From: Monocercomonoides exilis
Lineage: Eukaryota > Preaxostyla > Oxymonadida > Polymastigidae
NCBI GenBank assembly: GCA_001643675.2
Contig: LSRY02000009.1
Span: 1,556,001-1,620,000, forward strand
DNA: 64,000 nucleotides
Direction of reading: 5' to 3'
Numbering within the stretch: position 1 is the stretch's first letter; each line of letters opens with the position of its first letter. Shown one piece after another: positions 1 to 13,800 of the stretch. The notes beneath the pieces are model-generated. The model did not search any database. It saw nothing but the letters and a program-made list of their open reading frames with translations, and was not told the origin of the DNA. The position numbers and the translations under genes are program-made.

Positions 1-73
1 CTTCTCTTCTCTTCTCTTCTCTTCTCTTCTCTTCTCTTCTCTTCTCTTCTCTTCTCTTCTCTTCTCTTCTCTT
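1..73. repeat. CTTCT pentanucleotide microsatellite
   Basis: About fourteen perfect tandem copies of CTTCT start at the first base and continue until the array dissolves into mixed T/C-rich sequence. It probably extends beyond the window edge. One strand is pure pyrimidine, like several other simple repeats in this window. Confidence 0.95.
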
Positions 74-1865
74 AACTCTTTTCTTTCTCCTCCTTTTTCG
101 TTAAATTTTCTATTAATTTCTTTTTGTGTCTCTTCTTCTTCTTCTTCTTCTTTTAATTTGACATGTTTCATGTCATTTCAAATTGACATGTATGAATTAA
201 AACTGAGTCGCGGAATATTCAAACTGAGAAGAAATGTGACGAAAGAGGGAATTTATTTTGGTATTTATTGAAGATGAAGAAGACAATTGGCAAATTGAAG
301 TAGACGAAATGTGGCTGCCAAGGAAGGAAGGGTTGCTCATCTTTCTGTGCTTGAAGGACATGGCTTTTCGTCCTGCGTGATTGAAAGGAATCAAAAATCA
401 ACGAGATTGCGGATGAGGAAGATAAACCCTGATGAAAACGAAGAGAATGAGTTGGCTGTGCTTCAACAGCGAAGAGGAAGATGGATGGAAAGGTTGGCAT
501 TCGCTTATCAACACTCACGATGCAGATGACAATGCTTCTGAAATGCCTTCTCTGATGCTCAACGCACAAAATTCAAAGAACCATGACAAACATAGAAGCT
601 GGATGAAACAACGACTTTGTTGAAAAACAAACGATGAAAACAAAAACCATCAAATTCTCTTTCATCAGATGTGGCGACATAGAAAGCAAACTTCGATGAA
701 AATCTCCTTGCTTGCGAAAAATGGCTGTCCCTTCGAAGAATGAAATTCAAGTGCTGCTGGCCTGAATGTTGTTCGACTGCAAGCTAATATTCGATAATTG
801 GATGTCTCGTAGTTGGCGTTTCTCCACTCTTTTGAAGCAAAAGCGGAATCAGAAATAGAATTTAGTAGCTTTCCATATCTGCTCAGAGCAGTCCGTGAAA
901 CAGGAAAGCCTTATAAATAAAACCGATATTTTGGGGTTCTTTTTTTCCATTGAATTCTTGCCTTTTTTTTGCGATAGATATCCATCTTTTGATATTGCCA
1001 GTCACTTTCCTTGCCAAAAAATTGTTCCACTGCATTATGCCCCCAAATGCTATATAATATTGTGCAGATTTTGTCCTTCACTGAATTCCATCCACTTTTT
1101 GTCTTCATTTTATAATATAACAGTTGAATTTGTTTTCACCTCTTGCTCCAAAAAAAATCATGAAAATCATGTATCTTCCGTAACTTCATTTATTTTCCAA
1201 TGCCTATATAATAATCTGCTCCATTCTCATCGTATTGCTCCACAAAGCGGAGATTGGCCATTTCAACAATAACTCACATTCCTGCACTTTGGAGAGGACA
1301 CAGACGGAAATATCTTCACAATCAATTGGGCAATATAAGTTGCATACAACATCATTTTTGTGTAATTGATGAAATTGTTGCATTCCCCTTGGCCATCCAA
1401 TTGACAAAAATCAAAGGTCAGAATTCCAATAATATTGCATCTCCACCATTTCTTGTTGTCACACAGGAAATAATATTTCAAATTCTGCAGGTTATGTTCA
1501 CTCACGGATTTCTCATTCTGTGAATGGAATATTCCGTTCTTTCGAATCTGATGATCATGTAATCCATTACAACAAACAAGAAAAAGATTTTCTTTTTCTT
1601 CATAAAACATTGCCAAAATGTTAACACGAGATGAAACGGTGTGAATTCATAGATTTTTGTGATTGTTTTGTGTTTTTATTTTCCATCTGCTTCTTCTATT
1701 CGATCATACACGAATTCAATGTGAATGATAAAAATGCTGTTGTTTTCTGGTACATTATTTCTTTAAAACACAGACGGAATTCAACACAAAAAAATTCACT
1801 GGTTTGCAGATATTGTTATGCTTGAATCCTTGATTGTTGAGGTTTTATTTTATTATTTATATTTG
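74..1865. other. Unassigned stretch, possibly decayed coding DNA
   Basis: No open frame here has a recognisable domain or clear exon structure. Several frames of 60-125 codons are open on both strands, and a few minus-strand pieces around 1260-1500 faintly resemble the glycine-pair strands of the Pmp-like proteins, but they are broken by stops. I read it as degenerate DNA or undetected exons, without support for either. Confidence 0.4.
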
Positions 1866-3207
1866 TTTGAAGAGTTGCTTTCTGAGCTTGAAGATTGCAA
1901 TGATAACGAGCAGAAGCAAAAAATCATTGAAATGAATGAACTTATGGACGAAATGGAAAGTATGAATTCAGATCAATATTAAGAATCGAGCAATTCGAAA
2001 AAATTCAGAAAATGATTGATGAAAAGAAAATGAATTTTGGAAATGTGATTCTGCTTTTGAAGCACATTGGCTATTGTGAAATGTTAAAGCGCACATCCAA
2101 CTCAAATTTTGGAAATTCTTCATTGGGAAAAAGTTTTGCCGAAATGATTATTTTTGAAAATGAGAAAAAAGAAGAAAAGAATGAAAAACTTTTGGCTGAC
2201 CTTTGCAAATGCTATACAATGCTCAGTTATCATAACCTTAGAAAGGAATTGCTTTCAATTTGTCTGTCTAGCCTTTTGAAAGCAGCTTTGAACAAAGATG
2301 ATAGTGAGGAGACTCGAAAAGAAGTGGAACTGGCTTTATCATGTTCAAGTTACATTGATGATGGAACTGAATGAGCATTTCTATTTCCCATTTTTGATGA
2401 GATTTATTTTTTCCTCCTTATTTTTCATCAGAAAGTGGAACAAGAACTTTTCTTGGATAAGATGACAGAAATCATCAAAAATCACCAGGAGCATCACGAT
2501 CACACTCAACTTGCTCATCAGTGCGCTTGGGAATTTTTGATTAATCGATAACACAAAGACAAAAGCTTGGAAAACTTAATTGCGAATGAGCTGCATTTTG
2601 CCAGAGAAGCATCAAGAGAACTGGAAGAACTGAGGAAATGTGTGGATTGGAAGAGAAAAAGAGGGGAGGAAGGGGGGAAAAAGACTCTGGAAGAGCTTGC
2701 TTTGATGAGATGGCTTGATATGATTGGTTCTTTCTTTTCTGATTGCAGATTGCCGAATAAAGAATTAGCTGAGCTTATCACAATCATTGTTCAGATATTT
2801 CGAGCAGCAAAGGAGAATTATCGAGGAATTTGTGATCAGTGCATTTATCCATTGAGCAAAGCAGCAAAAAATAGAGCTGTGAAGATTGAAGACTTGTTGG
2901 AAAGCAAGCTGTTGATATTGCTTTAGAAGAGATTACACAATCACATGTGTTCGATAAACAAACTCCGGATTGCTTGAATTTTTTCAGAATCCTTTGCGAA
3001 AGATTGAGAAGCAAAAGAGAAATAGAAAGTGATGAAGCGAAAAGAAAAGAGTTGAAAAGGAAAGTGCTTGAAAAGATGGAAGAAGAAGTATACGAAGATT
3101 GTATCATCAGTTCAGTTGTCGCAAGATTACAAAACAAAGCTTTGCCTGTAAGTTGGTTCCATTCATTGGTGATTATTTTGTTTGTTGCTGATCCGTTGGC
3201 TTTTTGA
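1866..3207 (+). pseudogene. Broken member of an oxymonad multigene family of unknown function
   Basis: Successive frames give one recognisable protein: an acidic start (FEELLSELEDC), a central LLLKHIGYCEMLKR block, then QCAWEFLINR, NELHFAREASRELEEL and a C-terminal LEKMEEEVYEDCII. The same order occurs on the minus strand at 48.7-49.5 kb, so this is a repeated gene family. I know of no function; the helical, leucine-rich texture suggests an ARM/HEAT-like solenoid, which is inference. The copy is broken: a frameshift near 1955-1962, an in-frame TAA at 2548-2550, a doubtful join at about 2372-2430 that could be an intron with a lost donor, and another frameshift near 2905 (after the codons for LLES). 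The upstream exon was not found. Confidence 0.7.
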
Positions 3208-3583
3208 TTCATTTTGTGCTTTCATCTTTCCACTTCATTTGATTTGAACAAAATACCTGTTCTTTTTTCTGTTTTCAAGAAAAGTTGATGTTATTTTTTC
3301 GAAAATCAACTTTCTTCGTCTTTTGAATTTGATTTTTTTCGCATTTCAAATCCAATAAAGAGAGTATTTTTTTATTTCTTTAAAACATATTTCAACTTTT
3401 TTCCCTCTTCTTCAAGAATACTAAATATTTGAAACAACCATTTGTGATTCCTTCCTTCCTTCTTTCTTTGCTTTGCTGCTTTCCAAAGTGTGTTGAAAAA
3501 AGACAAAGAAAAAAAAATAAAAAGAAAAAAAAGAAAAAAGAAAAAAGAAAAAAAGAAAAAAATAAACAGTACATTTTTCAGCT
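3208..3583. other. Intergenic spacer with an A/G-rich simple tract
   Basis: A T-rich spacer between the pseudogene and the convergent surface-protein gene. At about 3497-3563 it holds an imperfect AAAAAG/AAAAG run that produces meaningless lysine-rich open frames. A possible AATAAA-like signal sits near 3352. No gene is seen. Confidence 0.6.
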
Positions 3584-6500
3584 CTATTGAAGAATCAAAT
3601 TCACTCCTCTTGAAAAGGCTCTTGAATCTGAAGGAATATCAATCTGTTTTGTGGTTGTTCCGTAATCAGAAACATAGCTTGAGATATTTGTATTCTCCTC
3701 TTTTCTCCTCATCCCCCTCTGAAAGTCTGAATTTACCGAACTTAAAAGACTCTTCCTTTCTTCGTATTCAGTTAGCAGCATCTTCTTCTTCCACCATCGC
3801 CGAACAAAAAACAATGCCACTGCAAACCCAACACCAACAACTGCAGCAGAAACAGCAATCATTATAATCATCGTCATGTCGTCAACCACACCAGAATTAT
3901 TTCCTTCACTCACGCGCAAAGGAATTGTTGTCAAATCTTTGTTGAATGCATTTTTAGTTGAAAACTTCGGCACAACATACTCATCTGATCCATCAGCACG
4001 CTCCATGGCATCAAGAGGAAATATCGCACAAACTGCATTCTCATTGCTGCAGTTCAATTTATTTGTCACTGCAATTTCTGCCAATTCGTCTGTGAATTTT
4101 CCGGCATTAGTCTGGTTTGCGAGCAGCACCATCAAAAGATTGTAATTCAGAAGACATTCTCCTGTCAGAGTCACTTCATATCCCTCTCCACTTTTCGCAC
4201 TTGAAATACTTACCGGCTGAGGTGTAAACAGACTCGACATCATATCAGAGGTAAACCCAACAAGCGAGCAGTTGTTGTTTTCTATCCAGAAACTGTCCGG
4301 AAGTTCCTCTGTGATTTTTTCTTCCCTACGACTGCTTTGCGCGTCAATTCTTGATTTTTCACTTTCGATTTTGGATTCAAAATTTATTGAGCTTCCAGCG
4401 CCTCTTATAAGCTCAATAGCACCTTTATCATCATTTTCCTGTGCTGTGTCGCTTTTGCATATAATGTTGTGAGCAACTCTCGGAAATGCCTCGAATTCAA
4501 CAGAGTTCCCTTTAAACGATCCAGGATCGATAGACAGATAGCTGTTTTCAGTGTAAATATCTCCCTCAAGCTTTGTTCTGAATGTAGTATTTCGCACAAA
4601 AACAGAACAATCAACGAAGCTCAAAAAAGAGCTGCTCCATTCACAAATATCGTTTTCAGAGTTTTCTTGTACTTCGTCAGCAGAAGAAAGAATTTCCTTA
4701 ATTAAAAAGCTGCAACCTGTTATTTCAACACAGCTACATCTATTTGCAGCCAAAAAGAAGCCTTTTCCAGAGATATGCGAATTGAAGGAGACGTTTGTGT
4801 TAACGAACTTAAGAGGAACATGAAGAGGAATCGAAGATTTCTCATCGTGCGATGAAGTGTTCAGATTTATATAAGAAGATGATGATGTCTGACGAATTGA
4901 AGATATGTTTGAGGAGTAGGATGTTGTTGAAAAAAGTGAAGTGGATTCTGTGAAGTGGTTATGAGTACTGCTTTCATATGAACTCTTTTCCTTCGCTGAA
5001 AACAAAATCAGCGATTTTTGATCATTTACAGTTATGTTGTTTAAGCTGCATTCATTCAACTGCAGATTCACTTTGCTTTCGTCGACCAGCTCGGAACAGT
5101 CAATGAAAAAAGATTCGCTTCTAAATAGAACTTTATTAAGATTCATCAAAGTACATAAGAGCGTTCCTGCTTCAATTTTGAATGTAGTAGGAATGATCAT
5201 TAGTTCATTTAAAGATGAGATGGTACAGCGTTCAATTCCAAATGTTCCCTCATCATCAATAAGAAAGAGACAGCTCACAGGCAAATTGGCAGTGATCTTG
5301 ATGTTCGTGTTATTCATTCTGCAATTTCCTTTGATAACCACATGAATATCCATTTGTTCATTACATTTGCAAAGTTTTGATTTTTGTTTAATTCCCTGCC
5401 TTTTATTTACTTCCTGTTCGCTTTTTTCAAATAACAGTCCAGCTCTATCTGCTTCTCCTTCCACAGAAAGTGAATTCCACGTAACAGAATCGAAGATTGA
5501 AGGCTCTCCAACAATACGAAGTGTGAGATGCTCATCTTTGTCTTCATCTCCAAAGATTTGCATCTTTCGAATGAAATCTGGAATACGCTGAAAGGGAATT
5601 AAAACTTTCTGTGAAATTGAAGGTGTTGGAGATGTCAAATGTGTCATCGCATAATTCACCGTGCTGCAAGGATCGTCTTTGCTTCCACAGAAAAAGATGT
5701 CCCAACCACTTTCCTGCTTTCCATATCCATCGCTTATGCGCTGTGAATTATTGCTAGATGAATGTGAAGAAAAGGTTGAAGTTTGCTCAGTTCGACAGTT
5801 CTTTACCGAGCTATCATATCCGCTAACATAAATATTTGAATTTCGATATGTTAAAAACTCCAGATAATCAACAACTTTTCCTTCTTCTTCGCTTTCAGCC
5901 TCAATCGAGTTCTGTTCTTTCCAAAGTGGATGATAAAAATTGATACCAAATTTCTCTGATTCTTTTTTGTTTGAGACGTTTGGACATCTGATGAAGATGT
6001 CGCGCCCGATATTCGCCTTGTTCTGAAACAAAGCAACTTCCTGAAACGCAAAAGGAAAAGTCTGCGAATGAAATGCCAAATAAACTGCTCCTCCTTTTGT
6101 TTCCTTCTCATGAAGTTGTGTGTCAAGACCATCATTGCAAAAGGTGCAATTTTTGAATAATAGCTCGGAACTCTCTTCAGGTTCATCGTCTTCATAAATT
6201 GTTGAAGAATATTTTCCATCACGCTTTTTCTCTCTCCAGTGAATGCATCCGCCATAAGGCTCAAAATCATCGGGACTCATAAACCCACTTAACGATGAGT
6301 TGTGCAATTCGAGCTTTTGTCGAGCGCTTTCTCTGCTTCGAAGAAGTAGTCCTCCCAAAATTTCTTCTGCGTTTCCAGAAGATCTCTCTGAATCTGTCAG
6401 ATCATTCATTTTGATGAACGACAAATTCGATATCAAAATATTTAGAACACGCTGCTCGCTCATCTTTTCTTTTTCGCTGGATTTATTTGGAGAAACGGAG

Positions 6501-9500
6501 ATCATGTCGTGTTTAATCTTCACATTTTCTAATGAAACATCATTCAACTGCAACAAATCTGCATCAGGTACAATGTTGAACAAAGCTGTAGTGATCAAAG
6601 TCTTATCCCCTTTAATGCTCAGATTATCAAAAGTCACGTCTCCTCCTTCAATGTTAAAAAGCAAATAGTCAATGGACTGTTCTTCTGTTATTGAAGAAAA
6701 GGAAATAATCATTTTTATCCACAACGAAGCACCTCTGATAACAGTAATAGCATTCTTTGTGTTGCTTGTCATTGGATGCAACACAAGATTAAGTCCTTCG
6801 AATTTTACACTTCCGTTTAACAAGATTACTTCTCTCCAGCTGCTGCTGTATTTAACGTTCACTTCCACTTTCCCTGCAATCCCTAGTTCGGTCGACGAGC
6901 AGATTTCTGCCTTCTCCAAAATAGAAGGCAGCGTCAGATACGCAAGGTCTACAACAATCAACCTGCGAGGCTCGTCAAGATGAGCCCATCCATATGATAA
7001 AGAACGGCACGGGAGATTGAAAGTTCCACAGCGTGCAAAATCTACTCCTCGAGATGAAGAAACAAATATCGTTGAGTTGCTATAAACAGAAAGAAATTCT
7101 TTAATACTGATGCCTTCTCTAGAATACCAAATATCAAAGCATCCAATTTGAGTTCCATCAACAGATTCGTCAACAAAGCTGAATATCCTTTGGATGTTAA
7201 AATCGAGCAAGGAGTGTGTAAAAATCTGCACATCTCGATATTTTTTGGCAGAATTATTGAAAAATGATAATTGGTCCAAAATTAATGATGCATCTTTCAA
7301 AATGCTTATTGACAATGCACCTCCGCTTTCAACAGCAGAACATGATTTAAATGAGCTGTTTGTAATTGCAAAGTATGTTCTATCATACAATGAACAGTCA
7401 ACAAATCCACCAGATTGCGTTACAGTTGTTATCAAATTTGAAGTGACATTTCTAACAGCAACATAATTTGATTGATAAAACGCTCCTTTAAATAATACAG
7501 AACTTTCAAAATTGGTGCTGATATTTTGAAAAGCGCAATCGAGAATAGTTAGTTTTTTTGCTCCGGAAGTACAAAGAATGGAATTCATTGTACCAGCTGG
7601 TATGTCACAAAAAACACTTCCAATAATTGAGAGAGATGCAAAATTGTCCAAATTGAAAAAATGAAACCATTCAAATGTCGCTTGTGAAGATAACGTTTCA
7701 TGAGCAAATGAATATCCTCCGATATTGTGAGATGGCTTGCTTTCACTGTCATACTTAAAGACTATGTGATCAAAAAAAACTGTTGAAGGGCTTTCATAAT
7801 TTGTTGTGAAAAAAATAGAATTATATGGATACATCTCCATTTTTGGACACAAAATAGTCAGATTCATCACTTTGAACGTGGTGTCTGAAAGAATAAAAAC
7901 TGTTTTAAATAGCACATCAAAATTATAAGTTCCGATCGAAATTATTCCACCGTTGTTTCCATTGATCTCTAAATCTATTCCATCTATTATGCAACTTGCA
8001 TCTTCAAACGTCTTTGCATCAGAAGCAATTGAAAACTTCATATCTTCGCTCTTTGTAACATGAGTTAAAGCTTGAAAAATATTTTGGCACGGTAGCTTTG
8101 TTGAAGAGCCACAGGCAGCATTGTAATTTGCAGTGGAATCCAATTCAATGTTGCGCCGAGTAACTTCAAGTGATTTTGTGAGAAAAAGAATTTCATCAGG
8201 TTTGCTTCTTCTCATCTGGGCAACAGCACCTTCTTTTTGCTCGGATATTTTGCTTTTCGAAAACAATTTCGAGCCATCGTCGTAATCAGCTTCGCTCACA
8301 ACAAAAACGTCATGTCCATATTTATCTGCAGTATTAACAGCGAAATAGCTTGCATATATACAAAAAAGACTCTGGTTGAACGATCGTTTATTTGCTTTCA
8401 AAAATATTGTATCTGCAACAACTACGTAAATTGCTCCTCCATAATCAGACTTGCAGCCGGAAAAATCACACTCAGAAACAAGGACCTGCTCTTCAACATC
8501 TTTCAGATAAAGTCCACCTCCGCTTCTTTGCGAATAACATCTCAAAAAGGTACATTGCACGAACACTGGCTCTGTTTTTTCGAAGGATTCCTCTTTATCG
8601 TAATTCCACTTTGTTTGCATTTTTTTGTCGTTGCCTTCAAATGGAAAATTGTTTCTTTCACGAATTTGTGAGTAATTATTTTGATGCCATATTGCGTGAT
8701 TTCCGCAAAAGTCAGTTTTTCTTTGAGGTATCTTAGTCGCGCGGTGCTCAAATATAACGCATGCATCCGCTTTCGAACTGCAATTAAAAAATAAGCATTG
8801 CTTGATTGCTGGGGAACGAATGCTGATTATATGAACAGCTCCAGCAGTTGTCTCAACATTTATATTTTCATTTTCACCGTTTATATCTTGGAAAGAAGAG
8901 TTTTCTATGGTTACAGCCACATTTCCAGTCACAAAGATAGCTCCTCCTGATCCAACATAGCTTGTGCAGTTTTGAAATTTACAATTAATAACATCAACAG
9001 TTAAAACGGTCAGATCTTGTGTTCTTGCAAAGATGCATTGGCCAGATTCATCACCCATTATATTCATCCACGTGCATGAGTCAAACGTAAATTCTTTATC
9101 AACAGAATGATCTAGGACAACTCTTTCAAGTGTTTCATTTGTGTAGTGCTTATTATCCCATCGAGAGCAAGAGATGTGTGTTGTGTTAAAATTATCCAAC
9201 GAGTGCGCATCAGCAGAGATCGAAGGAATTAGCACTCCATCATACACTCCGTACACACGATTGAAAGCAGAATTTGAAATTGTGATAGAGCAAGAGTTTG
9301 GCTTTTGATCTTGCATGCTCGCATTTTGCTTTGCACTGATATTGAAAAAAGTAGAATCAAGAAGCTCCAATGTTGATTCAATTACAGATGAAGCAAAAAA
9401 TGTGGTCGATATTAAAACAGATGAAAATGATGAAGATGAAACAGTAACTGAAACAGAAGGATTCCAAATAGCAGAATCACTTTTCATGGACGCAAACAAA

Positions 9501-9908
9501 TTCATTTCCATCGAATCTATCCGCGATAAAAGCGAGATGCCCTTGAGCTGTAAAACGCTTCCTGTTTTGGCAAATGAGCAGCCTAATTGTTGTTCTCTCG
9601 AAAAAGCAATGCAACTAACAACAGAAACATTCGAAAAGCTATCTTGCAAAATCGTAGAATCCCCATTGCTGAAAATAATACACTCTTTTTTGGTCAAAAT
9701 TGCTGAGTTTGTAATTCTCGTTTTCGTAAGCAAACAGCTCATTTCGTTGATTTCATGTCTATTCAAACCTGCAAAACATGTTCCCAAAATTTTCGTGTTG
9801 TCCCTTATGAGTCGTGCATTAATTAATCTATTCTTCAGTGTGTTATCGAAATATAATGACGAGTTCTGCTTCAGATCCTCAAAAGCGCTATTTGAATCTT
9901 TATTTTCA
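3584..9908 (-). CDS. Giant Pmp-like beta-helix surface protein, single-pass membrane type
   Basis: An uninterrupted frame of about 2,100 codons ends at TAG. The ectodomain repeats glycine-pair strands typical of Pmp-like right-handed beta-helices (GSGGAIFV, RSGGGLYL, DYGGAIYV). At least three times it carries a module in which a phrase of the type G(R/H)D(V/I)F is followed by CG...PC...: CGSSTKLPC near 8090, CGTFNLPC near 7010 and CGSKDDPC near 5670. Near the C-terminus (about 3790-3870) a hydrophobic helix (MIIMIAVSAAVVGVGFAVAL) is followed by RRWWKKK and a tail of about 70 residues, so a type I surface protein is inferred. The frame is open to 9916; an AG acceptor just after 9909 (minus strand) suggests a missing first exon with the signal peptide, which I could not place. 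Ligand and role are unknown. Confidence 0.85.
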
Positions 9909-9916
9909 CTATCGAT

Positions 9917-10832
9917 TCATAGTCGGATTCAGAGTAAATAAAACATCCATTGGAATTTAAAATGATGATGCATTTTTTGAGCAAATTAAAAGTTATCATT
10001 TCTAAAGCATTTAAAGGCTATAATTAATCAACAATAAAAAAATGAAATATTAAATTTAAAATATGGGTATATTTTAAAAATCGAAAGAAAAAAATGGCTT
10101 GTAATTTAATTAAACATATTATATAAACATTAATATTTTTGATGATGTTGATTATGACAAGTTTTTTATTATTGATGCTTCATTATTTAATAAAGCAAAA
10201 ACTATGTGTAAGTCTGGAAAAGCATTTTTATCAACTTTCCTTTAATTCATAAGTTGCAATTTTCACTAAAACCACTTTATGAAAATGAGTGTCTTTTTTA
10301 TTTATTTTCTTTGATTATTTAAAGATGCAAATCGTCTTAACCGTTTCAAAAAATTTTCTTTTTAATAATATTCATTACTTTAATCAAATAAAAAATCTCT
10401 TTTTTATTCACAACTTTCATGAAAATAAATTGCGTTGAAGTGAACAAATATCGATAATATATCCCAACAAAATACAAATTATTACTCTAATTAGAGAAAA
10501 GAAATCAAGGAGAACAAAATATAATCTAAAATGTCCAAGCACTATTAGAAAATAGATAATTAAATAATAAAAATAAAGCCGTTAATAAAAATATAAAAAT
10601 TTGAAAAATATAATAAACTTCTGAAAAGAATTCGAAAGCATCGTCAATAAACATACAATGCATTATCTTTAGGCATAACGAATACTGAAAAAAATATTTT
10701 AAATTACAAAAAAATTTTTTCCTCTTCAACTCCGAAACTTTCTTTTCTCTTGTTTTTTGCTTTCTTTCTTTCTTTCTCCTCTTTTTCTTCTTTTTCAAAT
10801 CCATCACCTTCAAGTTTCCATTTCTTTCTCCT
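9917..10832. other. A+T-rich intergenic spacer between the two giant genes
   Basis: Very A+T-rich DNA with frequent stops in every frame. It should contain the promoter and, probably, the undetected signal-peptide exon of the gene at 3584-9908, plus the 3' end of the gene that stops at 10833. A short open frame reading through 10526-10830 on the minus strand is a frame-shifted extension of that gene's charged tail. No conserved element is recognised. Confidence 0.6.
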
Positions 10833-13800
10833 TTAATTCTTAAACCTTTCTCCCTCAATCTCTTCTTCCCAATCAAATTCTTTGAACACATCCTGTTCAA
10901 CTTCTCCTTCTTCTTCTCCTTCTTCTTCATTCCTCTCCTTCTTCCTCTGATGCGACTTATTCTTCCTTTTGCCCGGCTTCTCCTTGTTTCTCTTCTCCTT
11001 TCTGTCTCTTTTGTGTCTATTTCTCTCAAATGACTCCTCATCCCTCTCTTCAAATGAACCTTCACTCATTTTCTCTCTCTCCCTCTCCCTCTGCTGATCC
11101 CTATGCTTCTTCTTGCTATTAAGTTTATATTCTTCTTCTTCTTCCTCTTCTCCTTCCTTTTCCTCCTCTCCCTCTTCTTCACTTTCCATATCCTTCTTTG
11201 TCTTTGCCTTCGTCTTCGTCTTCTTTTTCTCTTTTGATTTCTTTGATTTTTCTTTTCCCTTTCCCTTTTGCTTCTTCTTCTCCTTCTTCTTCTTCTCTCT
11301 CTTTAAGTCACTTTCATCTGCACGTGAAAGAGTGTTTGAAGATGTTGCACCATCATCCATATTCATCACATCAAACACATTTATATCCATCATCATCTTC
11401 ATCTTCCCTGCTCCTATTTCTCCTTCTTCTCTTCCTTCTCTTCCCCCTTCTCCTTCTTCTCCTTCATCATCATCATCATAATAATCATCAAACACACTTT
11501 CTTTTCCTCCAATCTCAGACTTCGCTCTGTTTGCTGCCATATCGTCACTCGTCACGCTGTTTCGTGAGTAATCTGTCGGTGCTTCTGCAATCATCTGAAA
11601 TGAATAAGAATTATTTGGTATATTTGGATTTATCGTTCCATTTGGCCTATTTATTGTATTTATTCTATTTGTTTCATTAAATACATTCATTGCATTCATT
11701 GAATTTGGAACATTCTCCATTCTTCTTATGCTCTCTGGCATTTCTGCCTCATCATGTTCTCTTTCTCTTTCTCTTTTTCCTTCAAAATACTCGCTGCTCG
11801 TCTTAAACAGCTCACCACACTGTTGACTCTTCCCTTGAAACGGGACTTGTTCTCTGCCTCTGTCTTCTCCTCTTCTCAGCTGACAATTCTGCATTGGATT
11901 CATCTCATTCATTTGATCCATCTGGCTAATTTGATTCATTTGTATTGCATTATGTGGCTCAAACTCTTCTGCCCCAACCAAACTGAATGGCAAGTCCTGC
12001 TCATCCATCGGACTTCTTGGTGATGAAAGAGAGAAAGAAGAAGAGGAAGTTGGAGAAGCAAAGCGAGAAAAGGAAGAAGTAGAAGGAGCATATGGATCAA
12101 TGATAGCTGATGATTGTGCACGAAGAAGAGAAACCTTTGATGATGAAGAAGACACCGCCAGAGGAGAAATGGAAGGTGCCCTCCCTTTCAGCTGCAATGG
12201 AGAAAGCGGAGGAAGATTGGAATAGAACGACAAAGAAGAAGAAGAAGAGGAGGAAGAGGAAGATGAAAGAGTCAGCTTTGAAGAAGAATCTCTTTTCATC
12301 TTGCTTTTCCCCTTTGAGTGTCCTTTCACAACTTCCTTTGACAATTTCGAATTCTTCTTCTTCTCCTTCCCCAGCCGCACTGACAGCACAATCAGCACCA
12401 CGATCACCACAAGACACACAAACCCAACTGCTATCAAAGCAATCACACTCCAACTGAAGAACGACTCTTGTTCAGACAGAACAGCCTGCTCTTCAAATGT
12501 GGCATTGCGAAATACAATCAGCCCTGTCTCTTTAACAGAAGCTGCAGATGCTTCCGTCCAAAACACAAGCTGGGCAGCCAGTTCAGACTCTTTTGGAGAG
12601 GAATCGAGGAGATCTGAAGAGAAAGCAGCCACAGCTGCCTCCTCGTTTGTGAAGTCGGTGATTTCGTGCAGTTCTGTGACGACTTCTTCGCCTGTGGTGA
12701 TTTTGACACGCGCAGACAAGTTGCAAGGGACAAGAGAACTGCCAGTGAAGAGCAGGCGATGTGTTGATCCACTTTTGCTGTGTTTGACTGAGTCTAAAGA
12801 AGGAACGAACAAAACACTCGGAAGTGTCTTGCCCAGCCCCTGAAACGCACACACGTTGCTTCCAAACCAAAGAGAAGAGCTGATTTCATTGTCGTTGCTT
12901 GTTTCACTGCTTCTTCCTCTGTTTTCTTCATCTTCTTCATTTCTTCCTCTTCCTCTTCCTCCATTCCCATCTCCTCCATTCAGCGACACAATATCCACCT
13001 GGCTTTTCTCCGAACAGAACAAGTTTCTCCGAGCAGAAGGGAAATCAATGCTACCCTGTGTGTTGTTTCTGAATGTGATTAGTTCCAATGTGAGGTTCGA
13101 GTTGCTAGCTGTTATTCCGCCGATGGCTGAGTCTTCGATGGAAGTGGCATTGAATGAGGCAGATGTGCTTGTGAAGTGCAGAAGAGAGCTGTCCCACACA
13201 CAGACACTCTCATCTGCTGCATTTTGAGGGTGGTATTGATGAGGAAATGTGTTGGTTGAAGAAGAAGAAGAAAGAGAATTTGAAGTTAATGTGTTTAGGA
13301 ATGAATTGTGTTGCGGTTTTTGTGGAGAAGATGGCTGTGGATAATTATCATGTTTCGTGTATGTGAAAGAATCCAAATAATTTTCATAATCAATAGAATT
13401 GAAGATATTGCTTCTTTTATTTCCTCCTCTTTCTCTTTCTCTTTCTCTTCCAGAAAACCGACAATATTCAAACCTCACCTCTGCACATTCACTCAAATGG
13501 CAGTATTTTCCTTTTGTTTCGGGCGAAGTGATCGAAGAAACAGACACATTTGACAAGAAAAGAAGATTTTCCACTTTTGAAGCAGAAAGAAAAACAGGTT
13601 TGTGGCCATTTTCGGTGAGAGAATTTAGAAAACAGGAGGAAATGGATATGATGATGGAGGTGGAGGAAGAGGAAGAGGAAGAAGAAGAAGAAAGAGAAGA
13701 ACGAATAGGAGAACGAGGAGGAAGAGGAGAAGAAAATTGCGTTTTTGACTTTATTTTTTGGAGAGAAGGAGAAAAAGAAAAAGAAGAAGATAAAGAAGTA

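Noticed and set aside
10526-11065. Separate lysine/arginine-rich gene on the minus strand
   Set aside because: It is the charged tail of the giant gene read in a shifted frame plus A+T-rich 3' DNA.
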